Shown piece after piece: positions 18,526 through 27,596 of a stretch of 64,000 nucleotides of DNA. Where the stretch lies: NCBI GenBank assembly GCA_951812625.1, contig CATOSP010000002.1, positions 970,880-1,034,879 on the forward strand, in the 5' to 3' direction. The notes beneath the pieces are model-generated. The model was not told the origin of the DNA and ran no database searches. It saw nothing but the letters and a program-made list of their open reading frames with translations. Every line of letters starts with the position of its first letter. Within the stretch, counting starts at the first letter, position 1. The position numbers were made by a program, and so were the translations under genes. The stretch comes from an uncultured Dehalococcoidia bacterium (GTDB lineage: Bacteria; Chloroflexota; Dehalococcoidia; Lucifugimonadales; UBA3495).

Positions 18526-18951
18526 ATGCCCCGTAAAATGAGCATCAAGGAAGCCCATGAGTTTCTGGACAGCAAGCCCGGCTGGATTGCCCTGACCACC
18601 ATCGGCCCGGATGGATTTCCTCATACAGTGCCATTGGGGTACTTCCGACTGGCCAACGACATAGTTATGGGAGTCAGGGGCAATACCCGTAAGCTGAAGA
18701 ACATCCGGGACAACCCCAAGGTATCTCTGCTGTTGGAGAGCGGCAAATCGCGGCAGGACATCAAAGGCCTGATGGTCCAGGGCACAGCGACGGTTCATGC
18801 TGAGGCCGAAGACACGTTGCACTACGCACGGGAGGCGGCGCGACTGCGAGGCGTCCCGGAGAAGGATCTCCCCACGGAACCGAGGAAAGATGCCGCTTAC
18901 ATCAAGGTAACACCAACGCGATTCAGGTCATGGGACTACTCTGTCGGTTAG
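18526..18951 (+). CDS. pyridoxamine 5'-phosphate oxidase/F420-type split-barrel protein
   Basis: GWIALTTIGPDGFPHTVPLGYFRLANDIVMGVRGNTRKLKNIRDNPKVSLLLESG, VQGTATV. Confidence 0.82.
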   Translation: MPRKMSIKEAHEFLDSKPGWIALTTIGPDGFPHTVPLGYFRLANDIVMGVRGNTRKLKNIRDNPKVSLLLESGKSRQDIKGLMVQGTATVHAEAEDTLHYAREAARLRGVPEKDLPTEPRKDAAYIKVTPTRFRSWDYSVG

Positions 18952-19019
18952 TTTACGCTCGGGGAATAGGCCGAGCCTCAGGGAGATTAGGACTCATCCG
19001 ACGTGAGCAGGAGGAAGTG

Positions 19020-19790
19020 ATGCCGAGACTGGAAGGAAAGGTCGCGTTGATTAGCGGCGGAGCAAAGGGGCAGGGTGCGGTGGAGGCCAGGATGTTTGCC
19101 CAGGAAGGCGCCCGGGTGGTCATCGGCGACATCTTGGACGACCTGGGCATGCAAGTCCAGGCGGAAATCAACGAGACTGGCGGCGAATGTCTATACGTCC
19201 ACCTGGACGTTACCATAGAATCGGACTGGCAGAACGCCGTAGAGATTGTAGTGTCAAGCTTCGGCAAGCTCGATGTACTGGTCAACAACGCCGGGATCGG
19301 CAGTCCACGAGACGGAAGCGGTGAGCGTATGACCATCGAGTCCCTTACCGAAGGCCAGTGGAACCAGGTAATGGATGTGAACGCCAAGGGCGTATTCCTT
19401 GGCACCAAGGCCGCCATCCCGGAGATGCGCAAGGCAGGAGGAGGCTCCATCATCAATATCTCCTCGGTGGCCGGACTGGTCGGCGGCACCACGACGGCAT
19501 ATGGCGCATCCAAAGGGGCCGTCCGCTTGCTCACCAAGGCGACGGCTATTCAGTACGCAGGCGAGGGAATCCGGGCCAACTCGGTGCACCCCGGGGTCAT
19601 TATCACCGACATGACCGCCGGGATGCTGGCCGATGAAGCCGGTAGGGAGTTCAACCTGGCCCGCCACCCCATCGGCAGGTTGGGGGTCCCGGAAGATGTG
19701 GCCTACGGTGTCCTGTTCCTGGCGAGCGATGAGTCCTCGTTTATGACCGGTAGCGAACTGGTAATCGATGGCGGCTTAACCGCCCAGTAA
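19020..19790 (+). CDS. SDR family oxidoreductase
   Basis: VALISGGAKGQGAVEARMFAQEGA, VLVNNAGIG, INISSVAGLVGGTTTAYGASKGAV, SFMTGSELVIDGGLTAQ. Confidence 0.93.
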   Translation: MPRLEGKVALISGGAKGQGAVEARMFAQEGARVVIGDILDDLGMQVQAEINETGGECLYVHLDVTIESDWQNAVEIVVSSFGKLDVLVNNAGIGSPRDGSGERMTIESLTEGQWNQVMDVNAKGVFLGTKAAIPEMRKAGGGSIINISSVAGLVGGTTTAYGASKGAVRLLTKATAIQYAGEGIRANSVHPGVIITDMTAGMLADEAGREFNLARHPIGRLGVPEDVAYGVLFLASDESSFMTGSELVIDGGLTAQ

Positions 19791-19815
19791 TGCAATTCAG
19801 TCCAGGAGGTTGTCT

Positions 19816-20703
19816 GTGGCTATTGAACGACTATCGCCAGCGTTGGACCGGATCGTTTCGGTGGATCAGGAATTGGAGGAATTGGGAAACGGCTACGAGG
19901 TCGCCGAGGGTCCACTGTGGTGGAAGGAAGATGGGCATCTGATATTCAGCGAGGTCCGTGGCAACCGCCGCAGCCGGTGGACCCCCGGTGTCGGGATCGA
20001 ATTGCTTCAGGAGTCGACCAATAACGCAAACGGTCTCACCAGAGACCTCCAGGGCCGGATGCTGCTCTGCGAGGGCGGCGCAGGCCGGGTCGCAAGGGTG
20101 GAACCCGACGGCAGCATCACGGTGGTGGCCAACAGTTACCAGGGCAAACGGCTGAACCGGCCCAACGACGTCGTGGTCAGGTCTTCCGACGGGAGCATCT
20201 ATTTCACCGACCCTGGTGCTCCCGACCCGGAGTTTCCACTGCCATTTTCTGGCGTGTACCGAGTTTCCGCCGACCTGGGTTCTATCACTCTATTGGTGTC
20301 CGACTTCGCTTTTCCCAACGGTTTGGTTTTTTCTCCGGATGAGAGCATCCTGTACATCGCTGACTATCGTGGCGGATGCATCCGGGCATTCGATGTACAG
20401 CCCAACGGGACGTTGAATTTGGCCAGTGACCACGTGTTCTGCCAACTCATCGACCCGGTTCCGGTAACTCCCTACGGACCGGACGGTATGAAAGTGGATA
20501 GCGAAGGCAACGTGTACAGCAGCGGGCCGGGCGGAGTCTGGATAATCGACCCGGGTGGGAATCACCTTGGTACCATCCATACCGGGGCGCAGACCACCAA
20601 CGTGGGTTGGGGCGGCGATGACTGGAAAACCCTGTTCATCACCACGTTCGGTTCACTGCTCCGCATCCAGACGAACATCGCGGGAATCCCGGTCTTCGAC
20701 TGA
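19816..20703 (+). CDS. SMP-30/gluconolactonase/LRE family protein
   Basis: VAEGPLWWKEDGHLIFSEVRGNR, RLNRPNDVVVRSSDGSIYFTDPG, FPNGLVFSPDESILYIADY, GPDGMKVDSEGNVYSSG. Confidence 0.9.
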   Translation: MAIERLSPALDRIVSVDQELEELGNGYEVAEGPLWWKEDGHLIFSEVRGNRRSRWTPGVGIELLQESTNNANGLTRDLQGRMLLCEGGAGRVARVEPDGSITVVANSYQGKRLNRPNDVVVRSSDGSIYFTDPGAPDPEFPLPFSGVYRVSADLGSITLLVSDFAFPNGLVFSPDESILYIADYRGGCIRAFDVQPNGTLNLASDHVFCQLIDPVPVTPYGPDGMKVDSEGNVYSSGPGGVWIIDPGGNHLGTIHTGAQTTNVGWGGDDWKTLFITTFGSLLRIQTNIAGIPVFD

Positions 20704-20728
20704 CATCAGATAAGGAGGTCCAGGGAAT

Positions 20729-21184
20729 ATGGATGCTACCGGAGTCTCCCATATTGCCATCTGCGTGCGAGACATAGACAAGTCCTTGAAGTTTTACCAC
20801 GACATCCTGGGTATGACCGTGGGCTACGACCGCATACAGGACACGACCACCGGTGGTCTGCCTCACGTCTACGCGCACGCGAGGAAGACGCGGCGGCAGG
20901 TCAGGTTGATCATCAGCGAAGAGGAGAACTCCCCCACCATCACCATGACCACCCACCCGGACGAAGACGCAGACGGTGGTCCCATCAAGCTGGACCAGGT
21001 TGGAATCAGCCATTTCTCAATCTCGGTCCCCGACCTCCAGGGACTTGCAGATCGGCTCGCATCCAAGGGCGTGGAGTTCGCCGGGCCACTGGAATCCAGG
21101 CTCAACGCCCAGGGCGAAGTGACTAGCTTCTATGTCTATGATCCGGACGGAATACTGCTCCAGTTCGATAAAGGCGGCGGGTGA
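20729..21184 (+). CDS. VOC family protein
   Basis: GVSHIAICVRDIDKSLKFYHDILGM, GISHFSISVPDLQGLADRLASKGVEF, YVYDPDGILLQF. Confidence 0.88.
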   Translation: MDATGVSHIAICVRDIDKSLKFYHDILGMTVGYDRIQDTTTGGLPHVYAHARKTRRQVRLIISEEENSPTITMTTHPDEDADGGPIKLDQVGISHFSISVPDLQGLADRLASKGVEFAGPLESRLNAQGEVTSFYVYDPDGILLQFDKGGG

Positions 21185-21213
21185 TTCCCAGAAGATTTCA
21201 AGGGGGATAGAAG

Positions 21214-22203
21214 TTGGCCAGACAGGGCATAGTTCTTTACCACGGCATCGAAGGGGGAAGTGAACTCAGAGAATATGCCGCGATTGCGGAAGATTGCGGT
21301 TATGAGTCACTGTGGGTGACCGAAAGATACTTCCATGAGGAGACCTTTTCGCTTTTGGGGTTTCTTGCTGCTGCGACTCAGCGCATCAAGCTGGGTGTGG
21401 GCGTTGTTAATCCCTTCACCCGGAGCCCAGCATTGACAGCGATGTCCGCGGCGACACTGGACCGCATATCCGGTGGAAGGTTCCTGTTGGGTCTGGGCAG
21501 GAGCGATCGTTGGGTCGTGCAAGACCGGATGGGCATCCCATATCGAAACCCGCGAGCCAGCCTTCTGGAGACCGTCAAGACGGTTAGAAGCCTTCTTTCC
21601 GGTGGAAGCATCACGTCAGAAGAGGGACAGTTCCGCCTCAACCGCGTTGGTCTGGCAACCCTGCCGGTACAGGAAACCCTGCCCATATACCTGGCGGCCA
21701 TCGGGCCACAGGCTTTGAAGCTCGCAGGCGCAGTTGCCGACGGAGTGTTGCTGAACGCCTACGCGCCCGCGTCCTACGTGAGTTACGCGGTCAACGAAAT
21801 CCGCGAGTCGGCTAGGGAAACGGGCCGAGACCCGGACGAAGTCGACATAGCCTGCATGTTGGTGGTGCGGCCCACCGACGATTCCAAGAGTATGTTGGCC
21901 AGCCTGAAACCGCGGGTGGTACGGTTGCTGGACGAGCCGCACGTCGGGGAGATCCTCTTGGAGAAAGGTGGCTTTGACCCATCCATCCTCACCGCGTTGC
22001 GGGCTTCGGTAAGAGCTGACGGTGGGCGGGACGCGGTTCGCCTCATAAGCGATGAGATGGTGGACTCATTCTACCTGGTCGGTCCACCGGAGCGATGTGT
22101 GGAACGGGTTGAGGAGTACCGTGATGCGGGCGTAGACCTGCCGCTGCTGTTGCCAAGGCTGGAGGACTACGCTGCGGTGGCGCGAAGTATGGCAGTCACT
22201 TAA
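21214..22203 (+). CDS. LLM class flavin-dependent oxidoreductase (F420/FMN)
   Basis: EDCGYESLWVTERYFHEETFSLLGFLAAATQRIKLGVGVVNPFTRSPALTAMSAATLDRISGGRFLLGLGRSD. Confidence 0.9.
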   Translation: MARQGIVLYHGIEGGSELREYAAIAEDCGYESLWVTERYFHEETFSLLGFLAAATQRIKLGVGVVNPFTRSPALTAMSAATLDRISGGRFLLGLGRSDRWVVQDRMGIPYRNPRASLLETVKTVRSLLSGGSITSEEGQFRLNRVGLATLPVQETLPIYLAAIGPQALKLAGAVADGVLLNAYAPASYVSYAVNEIRESARETGRDPDEVDIACMLVVRPTDDSKSMLASLKPRVVRLLDEPHVGEILLEKGGFDPSILTALRASVRADGGRDAVRLISDEMVDSFYLVGPPERCVERVEEYRDAGVDLPLLLPRLEDYAAVARSMAVT

Positions 22204-22984
22204 TCAGGCGGCGGCGCATGAAGAATGCCGCTACATAGAGGGCTACGGCGGCCATGGCCAGCAACTCCGCGACCCACAGCAACATCTGCCATGACAGGTT
22301 GCCGCCCACGAGCCCTCTGGTCAGCGCTGCGGCCGGCGTCAGTGGCAAAGCCCATGAGAGCACACGCACACTCTCGGGCAAATGGTCCAGGGGGAAGAAG
22401 ACGCCGCTGACGTAGAACATGGGGATGATAAACACGGTGAAGAAGTTGTTCATCGCGCCGATGGTGCTCGCCGTGGCTGTCAGTACCATTGCTATGGAAG
22501 CGAACGCCAGTCCAACAAGGTAGGCACATGGAATTGCAAGTAGAGCGAATGGCGAGCTGACGAGTCCGAAGCTGCTTGCTGCGATCAGGACTACAACGCT
22601 GGACACCGCCGCTCTGGTCGCTCCCCACATTGCCTCTCCCACCACGATGTCCGACGGTTCTACAGGCGTGAACAACATTGCCTCGTAAACGTGGTGGCTG
22701 TCCATACGCAAGTACGCCCCGTAGGTCGCGTCCAGGGTAGCATGGAACATTGCGTAGCTGGCAATCAGGCCGGGAGCCAAGTACTCTGCATATCTGGTGT
22801 CCCCGATGTTCCCAACGTAGGCTCCAAGCCCGAATCCGAGGGCTGCGAGCACCACGAATGGCTCAATAACCATCCCGCCGAGCTCCACCTTCCAGCCACG
22901 GATGACGGCGTCGCGGTTCCGTTGCCAGACGTGGAAGCCGCGCCAGATAAAGCTCGAGCGGAGCGCAACAGACACACTCGCCAT
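22196..22984 (-). CDS. ABC-2 type transporter permease (NodJ-like)
   Basis: Six hydrophobic segments; GYVGNIGDTRYAEYLAPGLIASYAMFHAT-type motif, FIIPMFYVSGVFFPLDHLPE. Confidence 0.85.
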   Translation of the reverse strand: MASVSVALRSSFIWRGFHVWQRNRDAVIRGWKVELGGMVIEPFVVLAALGFGLGAYVGNIGDTRYAEYLAPGLIASYAMFHATLDATYGAYLRMDSHHVYEAMLFTPVEPSDIVVGEAMWGATRAAVSSVVVLIAASSFGLVSSPFALLAIPCAYLVGLAFASIAMVLTATASTIGAMNNFFTVFIIPMFYVSGVFFPLDHLPESVRVLSWALPLTPAAALTRGLVGGNLSWQMLLWVAELLAMAAVALYVAAFFMRRRLIK

Positions 22985-23905
22985 TTAGTCCCTCAACCAC
23001 CTGCCTGTCAGGCGCAGGAACACATCCTCCAAGTTCGCGGGGCGGCGCACCACGTGGTAACCGCTCCAACTTGATTCAGACTTGGACAAACTGCTCGTAT
23101 CACCAAAAACCAATACTGAATCGCCTGCGTCCTCGTAGTCGAGACCCTGTGCTTCCAACTGCTCCAGCAAGCCGTTGCTATGTGGTGCGAGGGTCTGTAT
23201 CTGCACCACCTGCTCCCCTGCATGTGTTCGAACCAACTTTTCCGGTGTCCCTTCGGCGAGAATCTTGCCTAGGTCGATGACCATCAGCCTGTCGCACAGG
23301 TATGCCGCCTCGTCCATGTAGTGCGTGGTCAGCAGCATGGTTATTCCCTGGTGCTTGAGTTGTAGAAGCCTATCCCAGACTAGGTGACGGGACTGGGGGT
23401 CCAGGCCGGTGGTCGGCTCGTCAAGTATCAGGATGCTGGGTTCGTGGAGTAGCGCTCTTCCGATGAGCAGCCGGCGTCTCATGCCACCAGACAGATGATC
23501 GGGTGACGCGCTCGCCTTTTCACGTAGTTGAAACAAGTCGAGCGCGGCCCAAGCCCGCTCCTTCGCCAACGTCCCTGGAATATTGAAGAAGCGGGCATGG
23601 GACAGCAGGTTCTGCATGACGTTTAGACCTGGGTCCAAGCTGTCCGCCTGGGAAACCACTCCGAGAACGGACTTTATGGCTCTCCGTTGACGCATTACGT
23701 CCATGCATTGGACCACCAGTTGTCCGGAGGTCACGGGCGATATGCAGCAGACCATCTTCATGATGCTGGTCTTACCCGCACCGTTCGGACCGAGCACGCC
23801 GAAGCACTCCCCTTTGCTCACGGAGAAATCTACGGAATCCACGGCGACGAGGCCGGAGTAGTCCTTGGTAAGTCTGTTGGCCTCGATGGCGATACTGGGC
23901 GTCAT
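22985..23905 (-). CDS. ABC transporter ATP-binding protein (NodI-like)
   Basis: Walker A GPNGAGKTS, signature LSGGMRRRL, Walker B LILDEPTTGLDPQSR, H-loop LLTTHYMDEA. Confidence 0.93.
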   Translation of the reverse strand: MTPSIAIEANRLTKDYSGLVAVDSVDFSVSKGECFGVLGPNGAGKTSIMKMVCCISPVTSGQLVVQCMDVMRQRRAIKSVLGVVSQADSLDPGLNVMQNLLSHARFFNIPGTLAKERAWAALDLFQLREKASASPDHLSGGMRRRLLIGRALLHEPSILILDEPTTGLDPQSRHLVWDRLLQLKHQGITMLLTTHYMDEAAYLCDRLMVIDLGKILAEGTPEKLVRTHAGEQVVQIQTLAPHSNGLLEQLEAQGLDYEDAGDSVLVFGDTSSLSKSESSWSGYHVVRRPANLEDVFLRLTGRWLRD

Positions 23906-24042
23906 AGTTCTAGCGAACCGATTTGGAGAATGAGGATGCGTGTGTCAACCTACAGTCTGGACTGGTGCCGAGTCGCGTGTGGATTGCCGGTCACCATCCA
24001 GGCCTGTAGAATCCGGCGCAACGAGAGTTGAGGAGGTCAACA

Positions 24043-24432
24043 ATGGGAATCGCACTAGCAGACGCGAATCGCATGGTAGAGTCGGCGTTGGCCAAGGCTG
24101 CCGAAATTGACGTTAAGGTCAGCATTGCTGTCTGTGACTCCGGTGGCAGCCTGATAGCTTTTGGCCGTATGGATGGGGCGAGCCCGGTCAGCGCGGTGGT
24201 ATCCCAGGGCAAGGCGGCGGCCTCGGCTGCATTTGGCCGGGCCAGCGGCACCCTGCAAGCAGACTCTCCGGTGATTCAGGCGGTCATTGCCGCGATGGGC
24301 GGCAACATGCTTGCCGCCCGGGGCGCTGTCCCGGTGGTCCAGGATGGCGCAGTTGTTGGGGCAATTGGCGGCAGCGGAGCGACTGCGGAGCAGGACGAGG
24401 AGTGTGCCCAGGCGGGCCTGACTGCCCTGTGA
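24043..24432 (+). CDS. GlcG/HbpS family heme-binding-like protein
   Basis: MGIALADANRMVESALAKAAEIDVKVSIAVCDSGGSLIAFGRMDGASPVSAVVSQGKAAASAAFG; GGNMLAARGAVPVVQDGAVVGAIGGSGATAEQDEECAQAGL. Confidence 0.85.
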   Translation: MGIALADANRMVESALAKAAEIDVKVSIAVCDSGGSLIAFGRMDGASPVSAVVSQGKAAASAAFGRASGTLQADSPVIQAVIAAMGGNMLAARGAVPVVQDGAVVGAIGGSGATAEQDEECAQAGLTAL

Positions 24433-24500
24433 CCGAATACCTCAGCCTGTCTAGGAATCCCCGTGGCACGATCCCGTGAATATCTGCTTGTAGACCGGAC

Positions 24501-24540
24501 AGACACCCCGGTCTACCCTCTGATGCCCGGGGTGTCTCTT
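24501..24540 (+). terminator. intrinsic terminator-like hairpin
   Basis: AGACACCCCGG ... CCGGGGTGTCT (11-bp stem) followed by CTTCT. Confidence 0.6.
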
Positions 24541-24576
24541 CTCCGAATATGATCTCCCAGCCCAGGGCTGACTGAG

Positions 24577-25440
24577 TTAGCCGTTCAGATTAGGTGTCGG
24601 CTCCTTGGGTAGCCCGCCGGCTACCATTTCCCGTGCCCTTGTTTCCATGCCGGGGATGATCGAGTTGATCAAGTCCTGGTCTAGGTCGGCGGCGACGCCG
24701 GGATAGCCGGCCCGCTCGAGCATCGCCGGCAGCTTGCCGGTCTTGAACAGGTCAAGAGTCCAGCCCAGGGTGTCTGTCACCAGGGTCTTGTCCCAGAATA
24801 TGCGATGGTTCTTGTTCCTGGGGCCATAGTGATAGTGCGGCGCGTCCCAGAAGCAGTCGAAGGCCAGCAGTTCGGTCTCTTCGGTGTAGTGGCGCCCCGG
24901 CGTTCCAGCGAGGTCAGACAGCACGTGGATAGCCATGCCCCCGTCGCCGCTGTTCTGCAGACGCATCTCCAGACCGAAGCGGATGTTTCCAGCCTCGAAT
25001 ACGTCGGTGCCCCGGTTGTGCTTCACCGTGTTGCGCCCTGTGGCGAACTTCTCACGCGCCGTGGCGTCGACTTCGGCCAGGGTTGCCTTTACCGTATCCA
25101 TGTCGATCTCGTCTGCGACCTGGGGATAACCTGCCTCCCTCACCATTGCCGGAAGCACACTACGTATTTGTTTCACACTCCATCCAACCGGGTTGCCGTC
25201 CACGGTGGGGTCCATGCGGAACATCTTGCTCTTGCCTTCAGGCCCGTAGACGTAGCTGCGCTCCATATCGAAGCAGTTGAACCGCAGCAGGGTCGTCTCC
25301 TTGCCGTCAACTTCTGCGGTCACAAGAATGACCACGCCCTGGTCTGAATGATCTTGCACGTTTCCGTCCCAAAGCTCGTGCTGCACGATAAATGTCACTC
25401 GCCCAGCCTGAATCCTGGGCCTCGCTGCCTGTTGAGTCAT
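24577..25440 (-). CDS. uncharacterised protein with two tandem copies of a divergent domain
   Basis: LLRFNCFDMERSYVYGPEGKSKMFRMDP...GWSVKQIRSVLPAMVREAGYPQVADEID versus LLAFDCFWDAPHYHYGPRNKNHRIFWDK...GWTLDLFKTGKLPAMLERAGYPGVAADLD. Confidence 0.75.
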   Translation of the reverse strand: MTQQAARPRIQAGRVTFIVQHELWDGNVQDHSDQGVVILVTAEVDGKETTLLRFNCFDMERSYVYGPEGKSKMFRMDPTVDGNPVGWSVKQIRSVLPAMVREAGYPQVADEIDMDTVKATLAEVDATAREKFATGRNTVKHNRGTDVFEAGNIRFGLEMRLQNSGDGGMAIHVLSDLAGTPGRHYTEETELLAFDCFWDAPHYHYGPRNKNHRIFWDKTLVTDTLGWTLDLFKTGKLPAMLERAGYPGVAADLDQDLINSIIPGMETRAREMVAGGLPKEPTPNLNG

Positions 25441-25849
25441 TTGTGTCTCCCTCCCAGCATCATTGTAGACTGTGCCGCTATCGACAATCGAAACGGACGT
25501 GGGGCGATTATAACACCTGCTGACGACGCCAAGGGTATCCGATTCGACAGCGGTTTGCATCTGGTGTCAGATGGTATGGATGACCCCAGTTTAGCGAGCG
25601 GAAGGAACTTCATTTCCCGGACATTTCCACTAGCTGTGACTCTACCCGGACTGTAGCCTTAGGGTCCACGACGGTCACGTTTGCTACTCGGGCACTGGGC
25701 CTGGAGGATTCTCAATATCCCCGCCATTTCCGACCGTTTCCTCTCACTTCTGCTCATTCCGTTGCATAGGCTATCCTCGGGCGTAAGTGGCTGGCTGAAC
25801 TCCGACCTCGGCGTCGGCTCGCCATTGACTAGCAAAAGACATGATAGAG

Positions 25850-25889
25850 AACTGCCGACGATGTGGGAAAACTGCCGACGATGTGGGAA
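25850..25889. repeat. two tandem copies of a 20-bp unit
   Basis: AACTGCCGACGATGTGGGAA x2, perfect. Confidence 0.85.
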
Positions 25890-26029
25890 AGAGGTAAGTG
25901 TCAGTAGAGCAGGGTGCTCGCGCGGAAGAGCATGGATTCGCTCCCCGACCAGGCCGAGGCGAGCCGTCCGGTGCGCCAATGTATGCGCCAGGCAGACCGG
26001 AACGTTACTCCGTGGGCGACGCCTGTTGA

Positions 26030-27580
26030 TCACCTCAACCAGTCGGCCACCCTCTCGGCGATCATGATGGCCGTGGCGTTGGTATTGGCGCGCACAACCT
26101 GGGGCGCGACCGAAAGGTCGGCGATACGAAGCCCATCCAGGCCACGGACACGGCAGTATTGATCCACCACTGCCATAGGTTCAGATTCAGGCCCCATCTT
26201 GCAGGTGCCTGAAGTATGCTGGGTGGTGCTTACGTTGCGCATCATCCAGGACTCCAGGGCTTCATCCGATGCGAGGTCGACTTCGGATGGGGACCGCCAT
26301 CCTTGCACGATCGAGGCCAGGGTCGGGTGTTGCAACAGCCGCTGGGCAAGCCGGATACACTCCCTGACGCGCCTGATATCTTCCCGGCTGCGGAGATACC
26401 GGTAGTCTAACAACGGCGGATCGTGGGGGTCTGCTGACTTGAGCATCAACTCCCCCCAACTCTCGGCCAGTTCCAACATGCAGGCAAGCCGAACCCCGGC
26501 TTCATTCGCAGACCAGGCACCACTGGGACGGTCCCCGGTACCGGGACCGGCGTAATTGTAGGGGAAGAGCTGCATGTCGTTCCTGAGTTCCGACCCTTCC
26601 ACCGTGTAGCGCAGACCCACCTGCATCCTGGGTCCGGATGAGTCCAAGTTGAACCCTTCGTGTGCCTCCAGCTCCAGGTTGAACATGGGGTGGTCACGAA
26701 GGTTCTGACCAACTCCGGGTATGTCGTGCACTACAGGAATACCGTGACTTGAGATGTGGCCTGCCGGTCCGACTCCGGAGAGCATCAGAAGCTGGGGTGT
26801 AGCGATCCCGCCCGCGGCCAGGACAATCAGGCTGCCCCGTACCGAGAAGCGTTCCTCGCCGCTTTCAACCTCGACTCCGACCGCCCTGTTTCCTTCGAAC
26901 AACACCCGCCGGACCAACGCACTACCCCTGACGGTCAGGTTCAGCCTGTGCCGCGCAGGGTCCAGGTATGTCAATGCAGTGCTCATGCGGACGCCGTCTC
27001 GAGTGTTGAAAGGGACGGGCCCAACACCAGATGAGTCAGGGTTGTTCATGTCAGGGTCGTGGGGAAACCCGGCATCAATACACGCCTGATAGAAGGCGCT
27101 TTGGATGGGCTGCCACTCCTCTCTGGGGAACCGGCGCACCGGAACGGGCCCGTCCGAGCCGTGGAAATCGTCCCTGATATCAGCGTCGGTCTCTAGGCGG
27201 CGAAAGTAGGGCAAGAGCTTGAGATAGGCCCATTCGTCGTTGCCCTGGTTGGCCCAACCGTCGTAGTCTTCCGGGAGTCCACGGAGAAACACCTGGGCGT
27301 TCACTGCACCTGAGCCGCCTACAATCCTGCCGCGGTCCGCGTACATGAGTGAGGGCTGTTGGGGGGTACCGGCGGCACGGTAGCCCCAATTATAGTGGGA
27401 GTCCCCGGAGGTCGCGGCCATACTGTAGCCATTGGATATTTCGACGGGCAGGTACTCCGCTGATAGATAATCCGGTCCAGCCTCCAACAGCAAGACAGAC
27501 CTGGCCGGGTCTTGAGAAAGGCGGCTGGCGAGGACGCATCCCGCCGACCCAGCTCCAACTATGATTACATCGTAGTCCAT
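26030..27580 (-). CDS. GMC family oxidoreductase (choline dehydrogenase-like)
   Basis: MDYDVIIVGAGSAGCVLASRLSQDP, GRIVGGSGAVNAQVFLRG, AAGGIATPQLLMLSGVGP, HTSGTCKMGPES, RANTNATAIMIAERVADWL. Confidence 0.93.
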   Translation of the reverse strand: MDYDVIIVGAGSAGCVLASRLSQDPARSVLLLEAGPDYLSAEYLPVEISNGYSMAATSGDSHYNWGYRAAGTPQQPSLMYADRGRIVGGSGAVNAQVFLRGLPEDYDGWANQGNDEWAYLKLLPYFRRLETDADIRDDFHGSDGPVPVRRFPREEWQPIQSAFYQACIDAGFPHDPDMNNPDSSGVGPVPFNTRDGVRMSTALTYLDPARHRLNLTVRGSALVRRVLFEGNRAVGVEVESGEERFSVRGSLIVLAAGGIATPQLLMLSGVGPAGHISSHGIPVVHDIPGVGQNLRDHPMFNLELEAHEGFNLDSSGPRMQVGLRYTVEGSELRNDMQLFPYNYAGPGTGDRPSGAWSANEAGVRLACMLELAESWGELMLKSADPHDPPLLDYRYLRSREDIRRVRECIRLAQRLLQHPTLASIVQGWRSPSEVDLASDEALESWMMRNVSTTQHTSGTCKMGPESEPMAVVDQYCRVRGLDGLRIADLSVAPQVVRANTNATAIMIAERVADWLR

Positions 27581-27596
27581 TACATAGGCTCCGGGG

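Noticed and set aside
25850-25889. CRISPR array
   Set aside because: Only two direct 20-bp copies with no spacer; no cas genes in the window.
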